A stretch of DNA of 64,000 nt from G963720515 sp963720515 (GCA_963720515.1 OY970397.1:1240001-1304000); one strand, 5' to 3'; shown: positions 44,214 through 54,070, counted from the stretch's first letter. Made by a program: numbers and translations. Notes: generated by a model not told the origin, from the letters alone.

Positions 44214-44254
44214 TGGAGCTAGTCGGACTCGAACCGACGACCTCCTGGGTGCGA
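44214..44254 (-). tRNA. Truncated tRNA-Ala(CGC): anticodon loop to 3' end only
   Basis: Read leftward, the 41 nt fold as U33, anticodon CGC, the 3' side of the anticodon stem (CCAGG), variable loop AGGTC, a T arm GTCGG-TTCGAGT-CCGAC, and the acceptor 3' strand TAGCTCC plus discriminator A. No CCA is encoded. The bases that should form position 32 and the 5' anticodon stem are absent, replaced by the start of the 120-bp repeat. A tRNA cut exactly at the anticodon loop is the usual scar of tyrosine-integrase insertion, so this is best read as an attachment-site remnant. Confidence 0.75.
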
Positions 44255-44372
44255 TGGGTGTGGATCGTGGACGGGTTCGGCGCGAACCGGCTTCGTTCCA
44301 CACATCACTGATTCCTTCGACAGCCCGTAAGGCCCTTTGAAGCCAGCAGGCTCTTGCCAAGGACTTGCCAAC
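44253..44372 (+). repeat. 120-bp direct repeat, copy 1, abutting the tRNA fragment
   Basis: This matches 47065-47183 with three substitutions and one single-base gap. It starts at the tRNA break and holds no convincing reading frame. Between 44107 and 44213 and between 44373 and 44533 I see no gene. Confidence 0.9.
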
Positions 44373-44533
44373 ACGCGGAATCCACCGCGACGCACGCCTG
44401 AGCCGTTCGCAGGCTAGTCAAGGAGGCGAGCGGACCCGTCGCGGCGGCGCTCGTCGGGGAGGCTCGAGTTTCACCCTGCCACAGGCCGGGGTACGCACCA
44501 GTAGCTGCGGGTTCGCGCCGAAAGGGGGACACA

Positions 44534-46846
44534 ATGTGGAGCCTCAGGCTCAGTGCCTCGGTTGCCGTGGCGATCGTCGCGCTCGGTACGGCGGTGGCGG
44601 GCGGTGTCGTCGTAGCCACGAAGTCGAGCGACGAGCAGGCGCTTCAGCCGACACGGCAGTCTGCGGATCGCAGCGTGGAGAAACGGGTGAACAGCTTGCT
44701 CGCGAAGATGACGCTCGAGGAGAAGCTGGAGCAGATACAGCTGCTGCCTGACTTCCTCGTCACCGACGGGGAGGTTCGCGCTGGGCTCGGCTCGGTCCTG
44801 AGCGTCACAGACCCGCAGCGGATCAGGGAGCTTCAGCGCATGGCCGTTGAGGAGTCGCGACTCAAGATCCCACTCCTGTTCGCTTTCGACACGATTCACG
44901 GCTTCCGGACGATCTTCCCGATTCCACTGGGCACCGGCGCGAGCTTCGACCCGCAGGTCGCCTTCGACGACGCGCTGTACGGCGCGCGCGAGTCGGCCGC
45001 CGTCGGTCTCAAGCAGACGTACGCCCCGATGGTCGACGTCTCCCACGAGCCGCGGTGGGGCCGGATCGCCGAGGGTGCCGGCGAGGACCCGTACCTGAAC
45101 GCCGTTTTCGCGGCCGCGCGCGTCAAGGGCACCCAGGGCCGCGACTACAGCGGGCGCGACAAGCTGGTCGCGAGCCCGAAGCACTTTGCCGCCTACGGAC
45201 AGCCCGAGGCAGGGCGCGACTACAACACGACCGACATGTCGGAGCAGCGGCTCCGCAACATGTACCTCCCGCCGTTCAAGGCCGCCATCGACGCGGGCGC
45301 CGACACGGCCATGTGCTCCTTCAACGCCCTCAACGGCGTGCCGGGCTGCGCGAACGACTACCTGATGAACGAGATCCTCAAGGGCGAGTGGGACTTCGAC
45401 GGCTTCGTGGAGGGCGACTGGACCGCGGTCGCCGAGCTGCGCGCCTGCCCGCCGAGGAATCCCGATTCCGGGGAATGCGGTCACGGAGTCGCCGAGGACG
45501 GCCCCGCCGCCGCGGCTCTGGCGCTGAATGCCGGCCTCGACTCCGAGATGACGAGCACGCTCATCCGCGACCACGGCGAGCAGCTGCTCGCGGAGCGCCG
45601 GATCAGCATGAAGCGGATCGACGACGCGGTGCGCAGGATCCTGCGCGTCAAGTTCCGCGCCGGCCTGTTCGAGAACCCGTACTCGCCGTTCCTGCCCACG
45701 GAGGCCGAGGCGCAGATGCTCAGGCCCGACGCGTGGGCCGCCGCGCGAAACGCCGCGAGCCGCTCGATGGTCCTGCTCCAAAACGAGGGTGGGGTCCTGC
45801 CCTTCGATCCTTCCCGCAAGACGGCCGTGATCGGGCCACTGGCCCGGAACCAGCACGACATGCTCGGCCCGTGGTGGGGCGCCGGGCGCGACGCCGACGT
45901 CGTGACCGTCTTCGACGGGATCAACGCGCAGAGCCCCGGGGCGACCTTCGCCCAGGGCTGCACGCTCTCCAACACCGAGGCGCCGCACGCCGACCCGGAG
46001 GGCTGCGGCTCGGACGCCGGGTTCGCCGAGGCCGTCGCCGTGGCGCAGGCCGCTGACCAGGTCGTGCTCGCCCTGGGCGAGACGCGTGAGATGAGCGGCG
46101 AAGCGAACTCGCGGAGCACGCTCGACCTGCCGGGTAGGCAGGAGGAGCTGGTCGCCGCGATCAAAGCGACCGGCAAGCCGTTCGCGGTCGTGCTCTTCAA
46201 CGGCCGCCCGCTGGCGCTGGAGAACATCGTCGGAGACGCGCCCGCGATCCTGGAGGCGTGGTTCCCCGGCGTGCAGGCGGGGCCCGCAGTCGCAGATGTG
46301 GTCTTCGGCAAGGTCAATCCGGGCGGCAAGCTGCCCGTGACGTTCCCGCGCCGGCTCGGCCAGGTGCCCATCTACTACAACCACGAGCGGACGGGGCGAC
46401 CCTGCAACCCGGACGTCAAGTGGAACTCCCGCCACCGCGACATCCCGAGCTGCGCGCCGCAGTTCGAGTTCGGCCACGGGCTCAGCTACACGACCTTCGA
46501 GATCACAGACCTGCGTCTCAGCTCGGCGAGCGTGTCGTCGAAGGGCAGCCTGAAGGCCTCGGTCAACGTGACGAACACCGGGAGCATCCCGGGCGACGAG
46601 GTCGTGCAGCTCTACATCCACGACCCGGTGGCAAGCATCTCGCAACCCGTCCGCCGTCTCCGCGGCTTCGAGCGGGTGACGCTGAGTCCGGGCGAGACGC
46701 GGACGGTCACCTTCACGCTCGACAGGAGCGACTTCGGCTTCTACGACAACCGCGGCAAGTTCGTCGTCGAGCCCGGCCAGATCGATGTCTACGCCGGTAA
46801 CAGCTCGAGCGCGGACATGACGCAATCGTTCACGGTGCGGCGCTAG
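44534..46846 (+). CDS. Secreted GH3 beta-glucosidase
   Basis: The 770-residue protein starts at ATG 44534 with a signal or anchor segment (SASVAVAIVALGTAVAGGVVVA). The GH3 barrel shows FAFDTIHGFRTIFPIPLGTGASFDP, VDVSHEPRWGRIAEGAGEDP and SPKHFAAYGQPEAGRDYNTTDMS. The nucleophile is Asp295 in FDGFVEGDWTAV. The second domain (GGVLPFDPSRKTAVIGPLA; LALGETREMSGEANSR) and a C-terminal Fn3-like domain (GDEVVQLYIHDPVAS) complete a BglX-like layout. It releases glucose from beta-linked oligosaccharides outside the membrane. The gene sits alone between two 120-bp repeats, as cargo of the island. Confidence 0.92.
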   Translation: MWSLRLSASVAVAIVALGTAVAGGVVVATKSSDEQALQPTRQSADRSVEKRVNSLLAKMTLEEKLEQIQLLPDFLVTDGEVRAGLGSVLSVTDPQRIRELQRMAVEESRLKIPLLFAFDTIHGFRTIFPIPLGTGASFDPQVAFDDALYGARESAAVGLKQTYAPMVDVSHEPRWGRIAEGAGEDPYLNAVFAAARVKGTQGRDYSGRDKLVASPKHFAAYGQPEAGRDYNTTDMSEQRLRNMYLPPFKAAIDAGADTAMCSFNALNGVPGCANDYLMNEILKGEWDFDGFVEGDWTAVAELRACPPRNPDSGECGHGVAEDGPAAAALALNAGLDSEMTSTLIRDHGEQLLAERRISMKRIDDAVRRILRVKFRAGLFENPYSPFLPTEAEAQMLRPDAWAAARNAASRSMVLLQNEGGVLPFDPSRKTAVIGPLARNQHDMLGPWWGAGRDADVVTVFDGINAQSPGATFAQGCTLSNTEAPHADPEGCGSDAGFAEAVAVAQAADQVVLALGETREMSGEANSRSTLDLPGRQEELVAAIKATGKPFAVVLFNGRPLALENIVGDAPAILEAWFPGVQAGPAVADVVFGKVNPGGKLPVTFPRRLGQVPIYYNHERTGRPCNPDVKWNSRHRDIPSCAPQFEFGHGLSYTTFEITDLRLSSASVSSKGSLKASVNVTNTGSIPGDEVVQLYIHDPVASISQPVRRLRGFERVTLSPGETRTVTFTLDRSDFGFYDNRGKFVVEPGQIDVYAGNSSSADMTQSFTVRR

Positions 46847-46865
46847 TCGACGGCCGAGTTTTCGC

Positions 46866-46896
46866 AGTCAGCGGCGGTGTCACACCGCCGCTGACT
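46866..46896 (+). terminator. Hairpin terminator of the GH3 gene
   Basis: A 15-bp palindrome (46866-46880 with 46882-46896) around a single central base lies 19 bp after the stop codon. Confidence 0.75.
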
Positions 46897-47064
46897 CGCG
46901 GGGCGGGCGCGGGCCGCATGGAGCCTCTCGCGAGGTTCGCCTACGACCCCGCGGTCATCGAGCGGTACCCGACGAGCGTGCAGGAGTCACGCGGCCACCC
47001 TGTCCTCGCGGTTCCGTTCGCCGTGTGGTCACTGCGGCCGCTGGCTTCGAACGTTGTCGAGGCT

Positions 47065-47183
47065 GATGGGTGTGGATCGTGGACGAGTTCGGCACGAACC
47101 GGCTTCGTTCCACACATCACTGATTCCTTCGACAGCCCGTAAGGCCCTATGAAGCCAGCAGGCTCTTGCCAGGACTTGCCAAC
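47065..47183 (+). repeat. 120-bp direct repeat, copy 2, upstream of the integrase
   Basis: This is the second copy of 44253-44372, 2,812 bp away in the same orientation. No tRNA sequence precedes it. It ends about 210 bp before the integrase start. In 46897-47392 I see no supportable gene; a short frame from 46918 is discussed among the rejected items. Confidence 0.9.
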
Positions 47184-47392
47184 GCTCGATGCCGCGACGT
47201 GGCGCAAGTCGCACGTTGGCCGGCAACCTCGGGGGCAACTACTACAGCTCCGCGAGAACATCGGCGTCGTGTTCACGGGGCTCATTCCGAAGGTCCAAGC
47301 CTGATGGCGCCCCCGCCTCAGCGCCATCCGGAGGCAACGGGCGATGGCCTGGCCTGGTCAGACGCGTCGGCTCGCGTCCGCAGCATGGACAC

Positions 47393-48925
47393 GTGCGAAC
47401 GATCCCACTCGCCCACCTCGAAGTCACAGACGAACTCTTTGAGGCCCTAGCTCAGCGCGCGGCCGAGCTCGTCGCTGACAAAGAGGCCGGGCCCCACTGG
47501 GTTGTCGGCATTCAAGGCCTCGCGGACTACCTCGGATGCTCCCACCGATTGGCCCGTGACCTTCGCGCGAAAGGGCTCCCGGCGAGCAAGGTCGGCAAGC
47601 ACGTGTACTTCGACACCCGTGAGGTCGACGAATTCCTTCGTGGCGAAGGGATGACGGTACGACGTTTAACGCCGACGAGACACGGAGACCCCTCAGGTGA
47701 TCAGCAAACACGCGGGCGCAGCCGGCCCGCTGCGCCGCACACACAAGAGGAGCCCTGCCTGATGCACGTCCGGCCAAGCTTCGACCCTTTCAAGCGACGC
47801 AAGACCCGTCACCGCGGAATCACGTACAGGGTCCGCGCTGATGGCTCTCACCACTACTACGTGTACGCGCAGGGCCGCCAACACCCGGTACTTGGAGGTG
47901 AGCAAGAGGCCGTCGCGAAACAGGCCGAACTGCGTGGCAAGACCGCCCGAGGCGAGAGAATCCCGCGCGCGAACATCCGCTTCAGGGACATGGCCGAGGC
48001 CTGGCTCGCCTCAAAGCATCGGCTCCGCCCATGGACTCGCAAGCAATACCGAGCCGCCCTCGACAACGAGCTACTTCCCCGCTTCGGCCATCTCAAGCTC
48101 GCTCAGATCGATGCGGAGCGAGTCGCGCACCTGATCCGCGAGCTTGAAGCCAGAGGACTCTCATGCTCAACGATCTCGAGCTACCTGTTGCCACTCAGCG
48201 GAACTCTTTCGCTCGCCGTACGCCGAGGCCATATCGCCGTGAACCCGTGCGCCCTCTTGACCGTCGATGAGCGGCCGGCTCGGGTCGAGCGCAAGAAGGT
48301 CCACGAGTGGTCCGAGGACGAGATCGTGGCCCTTCTGGCAGCCTCGGAGTCACTCGGGAAGCGGGCTGAGTCGCGATTTAGCTACGCGCCGCTCCTGCGC
48401 ACGGCAGTCCACACGGGTCTGCGTCTCGGTGAGCTGTTGGGGCTCCAGTGGCGAGACATCGACTTCGACGAAGCCGTCCTTCATGTCCACCAGCAGCTCA
48501 CGCGACAGGGAGACCTCGCTCCGCCAAAGACTGCAAAGGCCCGACGCCGGGTGCCTCTCACCCCCGAGATAGCTGCCTTCCTGCGAGAACACAAGATCGC
48601 CTCTCGCCACTCTCAAGACGAAGACTTCATCTTCGCCTCGCGGACTGGAGGCCCACTTTCGCACCGCAACGTCCAACGACGCGGGCTCGAGGCAGCACGA
48701 GATCTGGCCGGCCTCCCGAAGGAGATCACATTCCACGACCTCCGCCACGCGTTCGCGAGCTTCGCGGCCCACCGAGGAGTGCCGGTCGGGGTGCTTTCGG
48801 AAATCCTCGGCCACACGAACGTCGGAGTCACGCAACGTGTGTACATCCATCTCTTCGATCGACAAGCTGCCGAGGACGCGTTCCGCACCGCGATGGCCTC
48901 CAAAGGGGCCGGAGGGCCGCTGTGA
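47393..48925 (+). CDS. Tyrosine integrase with N-terminal excisionase-like HTH domain
   Basis: From GTG 47393 the frame is open for 510 residues. Residues of about 35-85 (VVGIQGLADYLGCSHRLARDLRAKGLPASKVGKHVYFDTREVDEFL) form an excisionase-type HTH_17 domain. A polar linker follows, then MHVRPSFDPFKRRKTRHRGITYRVRADGS begins a complete phage-type integrase. It has an arm-binding domain, a SAM-like core-binding domain (TRKQYRAALDNELLPRFGHLKLAQI) and a catalytic domain with Arg in HTGLRLGELLGLQW, HDLRHAF (HxxR), LGHTNVGVT and the nucleophile Tyr in RVYIHL. An internal ATG at 47762 with AGAGGAG before it could start the integrase alone (387 residues). It overlaps the next gene by 4 bp. Confidence 0.88.
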   Translation: MRTIPLAHLEVTDELFEALAQRAAELVADKEAGPHWVVGIQGLADYLGCSHRLARDLRAKGLPASKVGKHVYFDTREVDEFLRGEGMTVRRLTPTRHGDPSGDQQTRGRSRPAAPHTQEEPCLMHVRPSFDPFKRRKTRHRGITYRVRADGSHHYYVYAQGRQHPVLGGEQEAVAKQAELRGKTARGERIPRANIRFRDMAEAWLASKHRLRPWTRKQYRAALDNELLPRFGHLKLAQIDAERVAHLIRELEARGLSCSTISSYLLPLSGTLSLAVRRGHIAVNPCALLTVDERPARVERKKVHEWSEDEIVALLAASESLGKRAESRFSYAPLLRTAVHTGLRLGELLGLQWRDIDFDEAVLHVHQQLTRQGDLAPPKTAKARRRVPLTPEIAAFLREHKIASRHSQDEDFIFASRTGGPLSHRNVQRRGLEAARDLAGLPKEITFHDLRHAFASFAAHRGVPVGVLSEILGHTNVGVTQRVYIHLFDRQAAEDAFRTAMASKGAGGPL

Positions 48926-49446
48926 CGAGCCAACCAAGAAGCTTTCGCGAGATGACTACCCCCCAGCTCAATCACGAGGAGCTGCTCGAACACGCCGCCC
49001 GCCGCCACGGCTGGCAACAGCTGACGCACGTAGAGCGAGAACGTGCCGCGCAACTGATTCTCGCCGCGGACCATCCTGAACTTGGGATCCTCGCGCTCGA
49101 CAACCATGCGAAGGCGAGAGAACTCGGTTGGTCGGTCGGGCAGTCGCAGCGCCTGGTTCGCTCGCTGAAGGCAGCACGTCTGATCGACGTCAGCAGAAAG
49201 TGGGAGACGCTGCCCAGCGGGCGGAAGCGGGAACTCGGGCCGGCCTCGTGGATGTACACCTACACAGACGAACTCCTGCCGTCACAGATCCCAAAGCGAA
49301 GAACTAAGAGGACTGAACCGCGTCTTCGATCGCTCGAGCGTCATGAGTCGGTCCTCACGAACACGGTGGGACGTCTCGCCACCCGCGTCGCCGCGCTCGA
49401 GGCCGACATCGGGCGACTCCAGGCTGCCGGCTCAACGGGGGGTTAA
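48922..49446 (+). CDS. Winged-helix accessory protein of the island with C-terminal coiled coil
   Basis: GTG 48922 overlaps the integrase stop (GTGA) and has GGAGGG 5 nt before it; ATG 48952 is an alternative. The 174 residues include a helix-rich region (LTHVERERAAQLILAADHPEL) and a helix-turn-helix-like segment (HAKARELGWSVGQSQRLVRSLKAARLIDVSRK). The last 45 residues are basic and then heptad-like (SLERHESVLTNTVGRLATRVAALEADIGRLQAAG), which suggests a dimer. It may control excision or integrase expression. I do not recognise a named family. Confidence 0.7.
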   Translation: MTSQPRSFREMTTPQLNHEELLEHAARRHGWQQLTHVERERAAQLILAADHPELGILALDNHAKARELGWSVGQSQRLVRSLKAARLIDVSRKWETLPSGRKRELGPASWMYTYTDELLPSQIPKRRTKRTEPRLRSLERHESVLTNTVGRLATRVAALEADIGRLQAAGSTGG

Positions 49447-49592
49447 GCGGACATGTTCTTGGTCCGTCTAGTGTCGCGACGAAGGGGACATGTTGTTCCT
49501 GTTCTGTCTACTGTCGCAACTGACGAATCCCCTTCTAGCCAGGTTCTTCGATCGAACCTGGATAGCAACTAGGCAAGTAGGGTCCGCTTAAC
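49442..49592. mobile_element. 151-bp segment bounded by 11-bp inverted repeats, possible MITE or IS-end remnant
   Basis: GTTAAGCGGAC (49442-49452) and GTCCGCTTAAC (49582-49592) are perfect inverted repeats. Inside, a 37-bp unit beginning GGACATGTT is repeated in tandem (49449 and 49486) with variation. CCAGGTTC/GAACCTGG (49539-49561) forms an 8-bp stem. No transposase is present. The left repeat overlaps the stop codon of the winged-helix gene. Confidence 0.45.
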
Positions 49593-50166
49593 TCTTCGCG
49601 CTGCGCGGAAACGGTGGGCTTCCGTGCGAGGAACTTGCGAGGCGCTAGCGAGAGTCAACGGAGACTGTGCGGTACGTCTGCGGAAGTGGGAGCGGCGCTG
49701 TACTCCGCTCAGCCCCGGCATACGCCCGCTCAGACCGGGCATCTTGGGCCATAGCGTTACTTCTCCGGTCGCGAGAGAGACGCGTCACGCGACGTCCATC
49801 AACCCTCAGCCAGTGCCGTCAAGGCTTGTCTCCTTGCACCTAGTGAATGGACTCGTCTCAGAATCGAACACGGAGGAGCAAAGCAGAACCCAGCCAGCGG
49901 GTTCAGGCGCGATCCCGCACAGCTAGCTCCCCGCGCCTTACCAACCGCTTGCCAAGCAGTGCGCAGAACAAGCTCAGATCAGGCTTTGCGAGACGACCGC
50001 CTGTCAGCTCATTAGGCGGTCAATTCATTCATCACCACCGCCCGATGCCGCGCAGTGCCCCCCACCCCCGCGCAGCGCGGGTCCCAATCTGCGCCGGTTC
50101 CCCCCGGGCGTCACATCAGCCATTTCCGAACCTCTTCCGCTGCGATAAAGATCGAGCTTCGGAAGG
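49593..50166. other. Non-coding region at the right edge of the island
   Basis: No frame here looks like protein. The only clear structure is a hairpin with 8-bp arms GACCGCCT/AGGCGGTC (49995-50002 with 50014-50021). Composition looks less GC-rich than the flanking operons. No tRNA-Ala sequence matching the fragment at 44214 is found, so the other attachment end is not visible. Confidence 0.6.
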
Positions 50167-51213
50167 CTATGGCGCGAGCGTGACCTTGGATAGGTGCGCG
50201 GGCTCGTCGGGGTCTAGGCCCTTGGCCGACGAAAGCGCAGACGCGAAGAGCTGGCCCGGGAGGACGGAGAGGAGCGGCGAGAGGAGCGGCAGCGGCGCGG
50301 CCGGCGTCGCCAGGACGTGCGCCGCGCCCTCGAGCCTCGCGGCCGCGCTCCCGCTCGCGACGATCAGGGCGCCCACCTCGCGCGCGCGGGTGACCGCGGC
50401 CTCGACCGCGGGGAGCGCGGCGTCGTCGGACGCAATCGCCCACACGGGGAAGAGCTGGTCGAGCGCGGCGACGGGGCCGTGCGCGAGATCGGTTGCCGTC
50501 AGCGCGTCGGCGGCGACGCGGCACGTCTCCTTCAGCTTGAGCGCGATCTCGCGCGCGGTGCCGTACTCGATCCCGCGCCCGATCACGACCATGCGCCCGA
50601 CGAACGAGAACGGGACCGCGAGGGCGCGGGTCTGCGCGTCGAGGCCGGGGATGGCGGCGTCCATGGCGTCCGCGACCGCGCGGATCCCGTCCGCCACCTC
50701 CTCGCCTCGGCCTGCTGCGTGGCCGGCGAGGAGGGCAAGCGCGGCGACCTCGTTCGTGTACGTCTTCGTCGCGGCAACCGCGCGCTCGGCGCCCGCGTGG
50801 ACGGGCACGAGGAGTTCCGCGGCGCCGGCGAGGGGCGAGTCGCCCTCGTTCGTGAACGCCACCGTCAGTGCGCCGCGCGCGCGGGCTCGCTCCACGTAGG
50901 AGACGACGTCGGGCGTGCGGCCCGACTGCGAGAGCGCGATGACGAGGGAGTCCGCGAAGTCGAGCTCGGCGCCGTAGTAGACGGACAGCGAGATCGAGTC
51001 GCGCGTCGCCGTCCAGCCGGACAGGATCCCGAAGGCGTAGACGGCGTAGGAGGCCGCATTGTCGGACGAGCCGTGCGCGACGAGGCGGACGAGCCGCGGG
51101 CGCGAGCCGATCCGGCGCCCGACCTCGGCGATCTCCTCCTCGGCGGCAAGCAGGTCGCGAAGCGCGGCGGGCTGCTCGCGGATCTCCGCCAGGAAGATCT
51201 CGCCCGCGGCCAT
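50167..51213 (-). CDS. SIS-domain sugar isomerase/deaminase (AgaS/GlmS C-terminal-like)
   Basis: The 348-residue protein has two SIS folds, as in the isomerase half of GlmS. Signature segments are RLVRLVAHGSSDNAASYAVYAFG, VIALSQSGRTPDVVSYVERARARGA, AAELLVPVHAGAERAVAATKTYTNEVAALALLAG and VVIGRGIEYGTAREIALKLKETCRVAADALTATDLAHGPVAAL. These are the sugar-phosphate-binding loops of aminosugar-phosphate deaminases and isomerases. As the last gene of the operon it would turn an imported and phosphorylated amino sugar into a glycolytic intermediate. Confidence 0.87.
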   Translation of the reverse strand: MAAGEIFLAEIREQPAALRDLLAAEEEIAEVGRRIGSRPRLVRLVAHGSSDNAASYAVYAFGILSGWTATRDSISLSVYYGAELDFADSLVIALSQSGRTPDVVSYVERARARGALTVAFTNEGDSPLAGAAELLVPVHAGAERAVAATKTYTNEVAALALLAGHAAGRGEEVADGIRAVADAMDAAIPGLDAQTRALAVPFSFVGRMVVIGRGIEYGTAREIALKLKETCRVAADALTATDLAHGPVAALDQLFPVWAIASDDAALPAVEAAVTRAREVGALIVASGSAAARLEGAAHVLATPAAPLPLLSPLLSVLPGQLFASALSSAKGLDPDEPAHLSKVTLAP

Positions 51214-51215
51214 CG

Positions 51216-52300
<1,085 letters not shown>

Positions 52301-52301
<1 letters not shown>

Positions 52302-53119
52302 TAGCCCTTCACCGCCCCGGAGAGCATCCCGGCGATGAAGTGCCGCTGGAGGAAGATGTAGAGCAGGACGACGGGCGTCGCGACGATCACCGAACCGGCC
52401 GCGAGCAGGCTGAGCTGCGACGAGTGCTGCCCCTGGAAGAACGCAAGGCCGAGGGGCGCGGTGCGGAGGTCCTCGCTCGACACCATGACGAGCGCGAGCA
52501 GGAACTCGTTCCACGTCCACATGAAGACGAGCACCATCATCGTGAGGATCGCGGGCCGCCCGAACGGGACGAGGACGCGCCAGAGCGTCGTCCAGCTCGA
52601 GGCGCCGTCGATGCGGGCGGCCTCGAGGAGCGAGCGCGGCGTCGCGAGGAAGAACGCGCGCATCCAGAACGTCCCGAACGCGACCGAGAGCGCGACCTGC
52701 GGGAGGATCAGCGCCCAGTAGGTGTCCGTCAGGTTCACGTCGCGAAGCTTGAAGTAGAGCGGAATGACGAGCGCCTCGAGCGGGATCATCAGCCCGGCGA
52801 TGAAGACGTAGAAGAGGACGGTCGAGCCGCGGAAGCGCATCGTCCCGAAGGCGTAGCCGGAGAGGATCGAGAGGAACGTCGAGGCGACGACCACGCTCAC
52901 CGCGACGATCGTCGAGGAGCGCAGGTAGGTCGAGAAGTGGCCCTGGTTCCAGGCGTCGCGGAAGTTCTCGAAGTGCAGGCTCGACGGAATCCCGAAGCCG
53001 GTCGACTCGCCCGGCGGGCCGAGCGCGGTCAGAAGCATCCCGAGGATCGGGTAGAGCGCGATCACCGCGAACACCGTGAGGATCGCGTAGTTCAGCACCT
53101 GCTCGCCGCGGCTGATCAT
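52301..53119 (-). CDS. ABC sugar transporter permease (MalG/UgpE type)
   Basis: The 272-residue permease has six helices. The EAA loop (LLEAARIDGASSWTTLWRVLVPFGRPAIL) lies at about 175-203 and contacts the ATPase. It starts at ATG 53119, overlapping the other permease gene by 4 bp. Confidence 0.93.
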
Positions 53120-54003
53120 GCGCGGCCCCGCTCGGAGATGCGCGTGATCCCGAAGGTGATCACGAGGATCATCGCGGCCAGCGTGATGCCGATCGCCGCC
53201 GCGAGCCCGATCTGCCCCTGCTGGAACGCCTTGTTGTAGACCTCGAACGCCGGCACGGAGGTCTGGTTGCCCGGGCCGCCCTGCGTCGTGATGTAGACGA
53301 GGTCGAAGTTCCGGAGCGCGGCGATCGTGGTCAGCGTCAGCGCGACCGCGATCTCGCCGCGGAGGTTCGGCAGGGTCACCGCGAAGAACTCGCGCACGGG
53401 GCCGGCGCCGTCCACGCGCGCGGCGTCGTAGAGGCTCTGCGGGATCCGCTGGACGCCGGACATGAAGAGGACGAGCGCGAGCCCGGTCGCGACCCACGTC
53501 CCGATGAAGCCGACCGCGTAGAGCGCCAGGTTGAAGTCGCCGAGCCACGCGCGCTCGAGCGAGCCCAGGCCGACCTTGCCGAGGAAGTCGTTCAGGGAGC
53601 CGTTGTTCGGCGCGTAGATCATCCGCCACACCACCGCGACGACGACCAGCGGGATGACCTGCGGGAGGAAGAGGACGGTGCGGAACGCGGCCTGCCCTCG
53701 CATGCGCGCGCGCGAGAGGGCCGCGACCATGATCAGCCCGAGGGTGACGGGCAGGACCGCGTAGAAGACGATGAGGACGAGCGAGTGCCCGAACGCCTGG
53801 CGGAGCGGGCCGCTGCGGAAGATCTCCTTGTAGTTGTCGAGGCCGACCCACTCCATGGGGAGGAGGCCGTCCCACGTGTGCAGCGAGTACCAGACCGCGA
53901 AGCCGAGCGGCGCGAGGACGAACAGCGCGTAGATCGCGAACGCCGGAAGGATGTAGAGGTAGCCGACGTGCCGCGGCTCGCCGGGCGGGTCCCGGCGGGA
54001 CAC
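53116..54003 (-). CDS. ABC sugar transporter permease (MalF/UgpA type)
   Basis: About 295 residues from GTG 54003, starting just before the first helix (YLYILPAFAIYALFVLAPLGFAVWYSL). The EAA loop is IPQSLYDAARVDGAGPVREFFAVTLPNLRGEI. A start at 54099 is also open, but it would place the 15-bp hairpin at 54018-54054 and part of the binding-protein gene inside the coding region, so the shorter form is preferred. No strong ribosome site is visible at 54003. Confidence 0.88.
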   Translation of the reverse strand: MSRRDPPGEPRHVGYLYILPAFAIYALFVLAPLGFAVWYSLHTWDGLLPMEWVGLDNYKEIFRSGPLRQAFGHSLVLIVFYAVLPVTLGLIMVAALSRARMRGQAAFRTVLFLPQVIPLVVVAVVWRMIYAPNNGSLNDFLGKVGLGSLERAWLGDFNLALYAVGFIGTWVATGLALVLFMSGVQRIPQSLYDAARVDGAGPVREFFAVTLPNLRGEIAVALTLTTIAALRNFDLVYITTQGGPGNQTSVPAFEVYNKAFQQGQIGLAAAIGITLAAMILVITFGITRISERGRA

Positions 54004-54017
54004 CTTGGCAGAGCGGA

Positions 54018-54054
54018 GAGCCCGCCCCAGCAAGAGCTCTGCTGGGGCGGGCTC
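54018..54054 (-). terminator. Intra-operon hairpin between binding protein and permease genes
   Basis: A perfect 15-bp stem (54018-54032 with 54040-54054) and 7-nt loop lie 17 bp after the binding-protein stop codon. In this position such hairpins usually protect the upstream message and reduce permease expression. Confidence 0.8.
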
Positions 54055-54070
54055 GGCGACTACCCCTGGC

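Noticed and set aside
46918..47142. Short frame starting MEPLARFAYDPAVIERYP, faintly like the start of a B3/4-domain protein
   Set aside because: Only about 20 residues resemble anything, the rest runs into the 120-bp repeat, and no ribosome site is seen. At most a remnant.
47065..47183. Coding potential within the 120-bp repeat
   Set aside because: Frames on both strands differ in register between the copies because of the one-base gap and show no family-like sequence.
49593..50166. Possible right attachment site (tRNA-Ala) after the winged-helix gene
   Set aside because: Stretches such as GAATCGAAC near 49860 recall a T loop, but no T stem or acceptor pairs with them.
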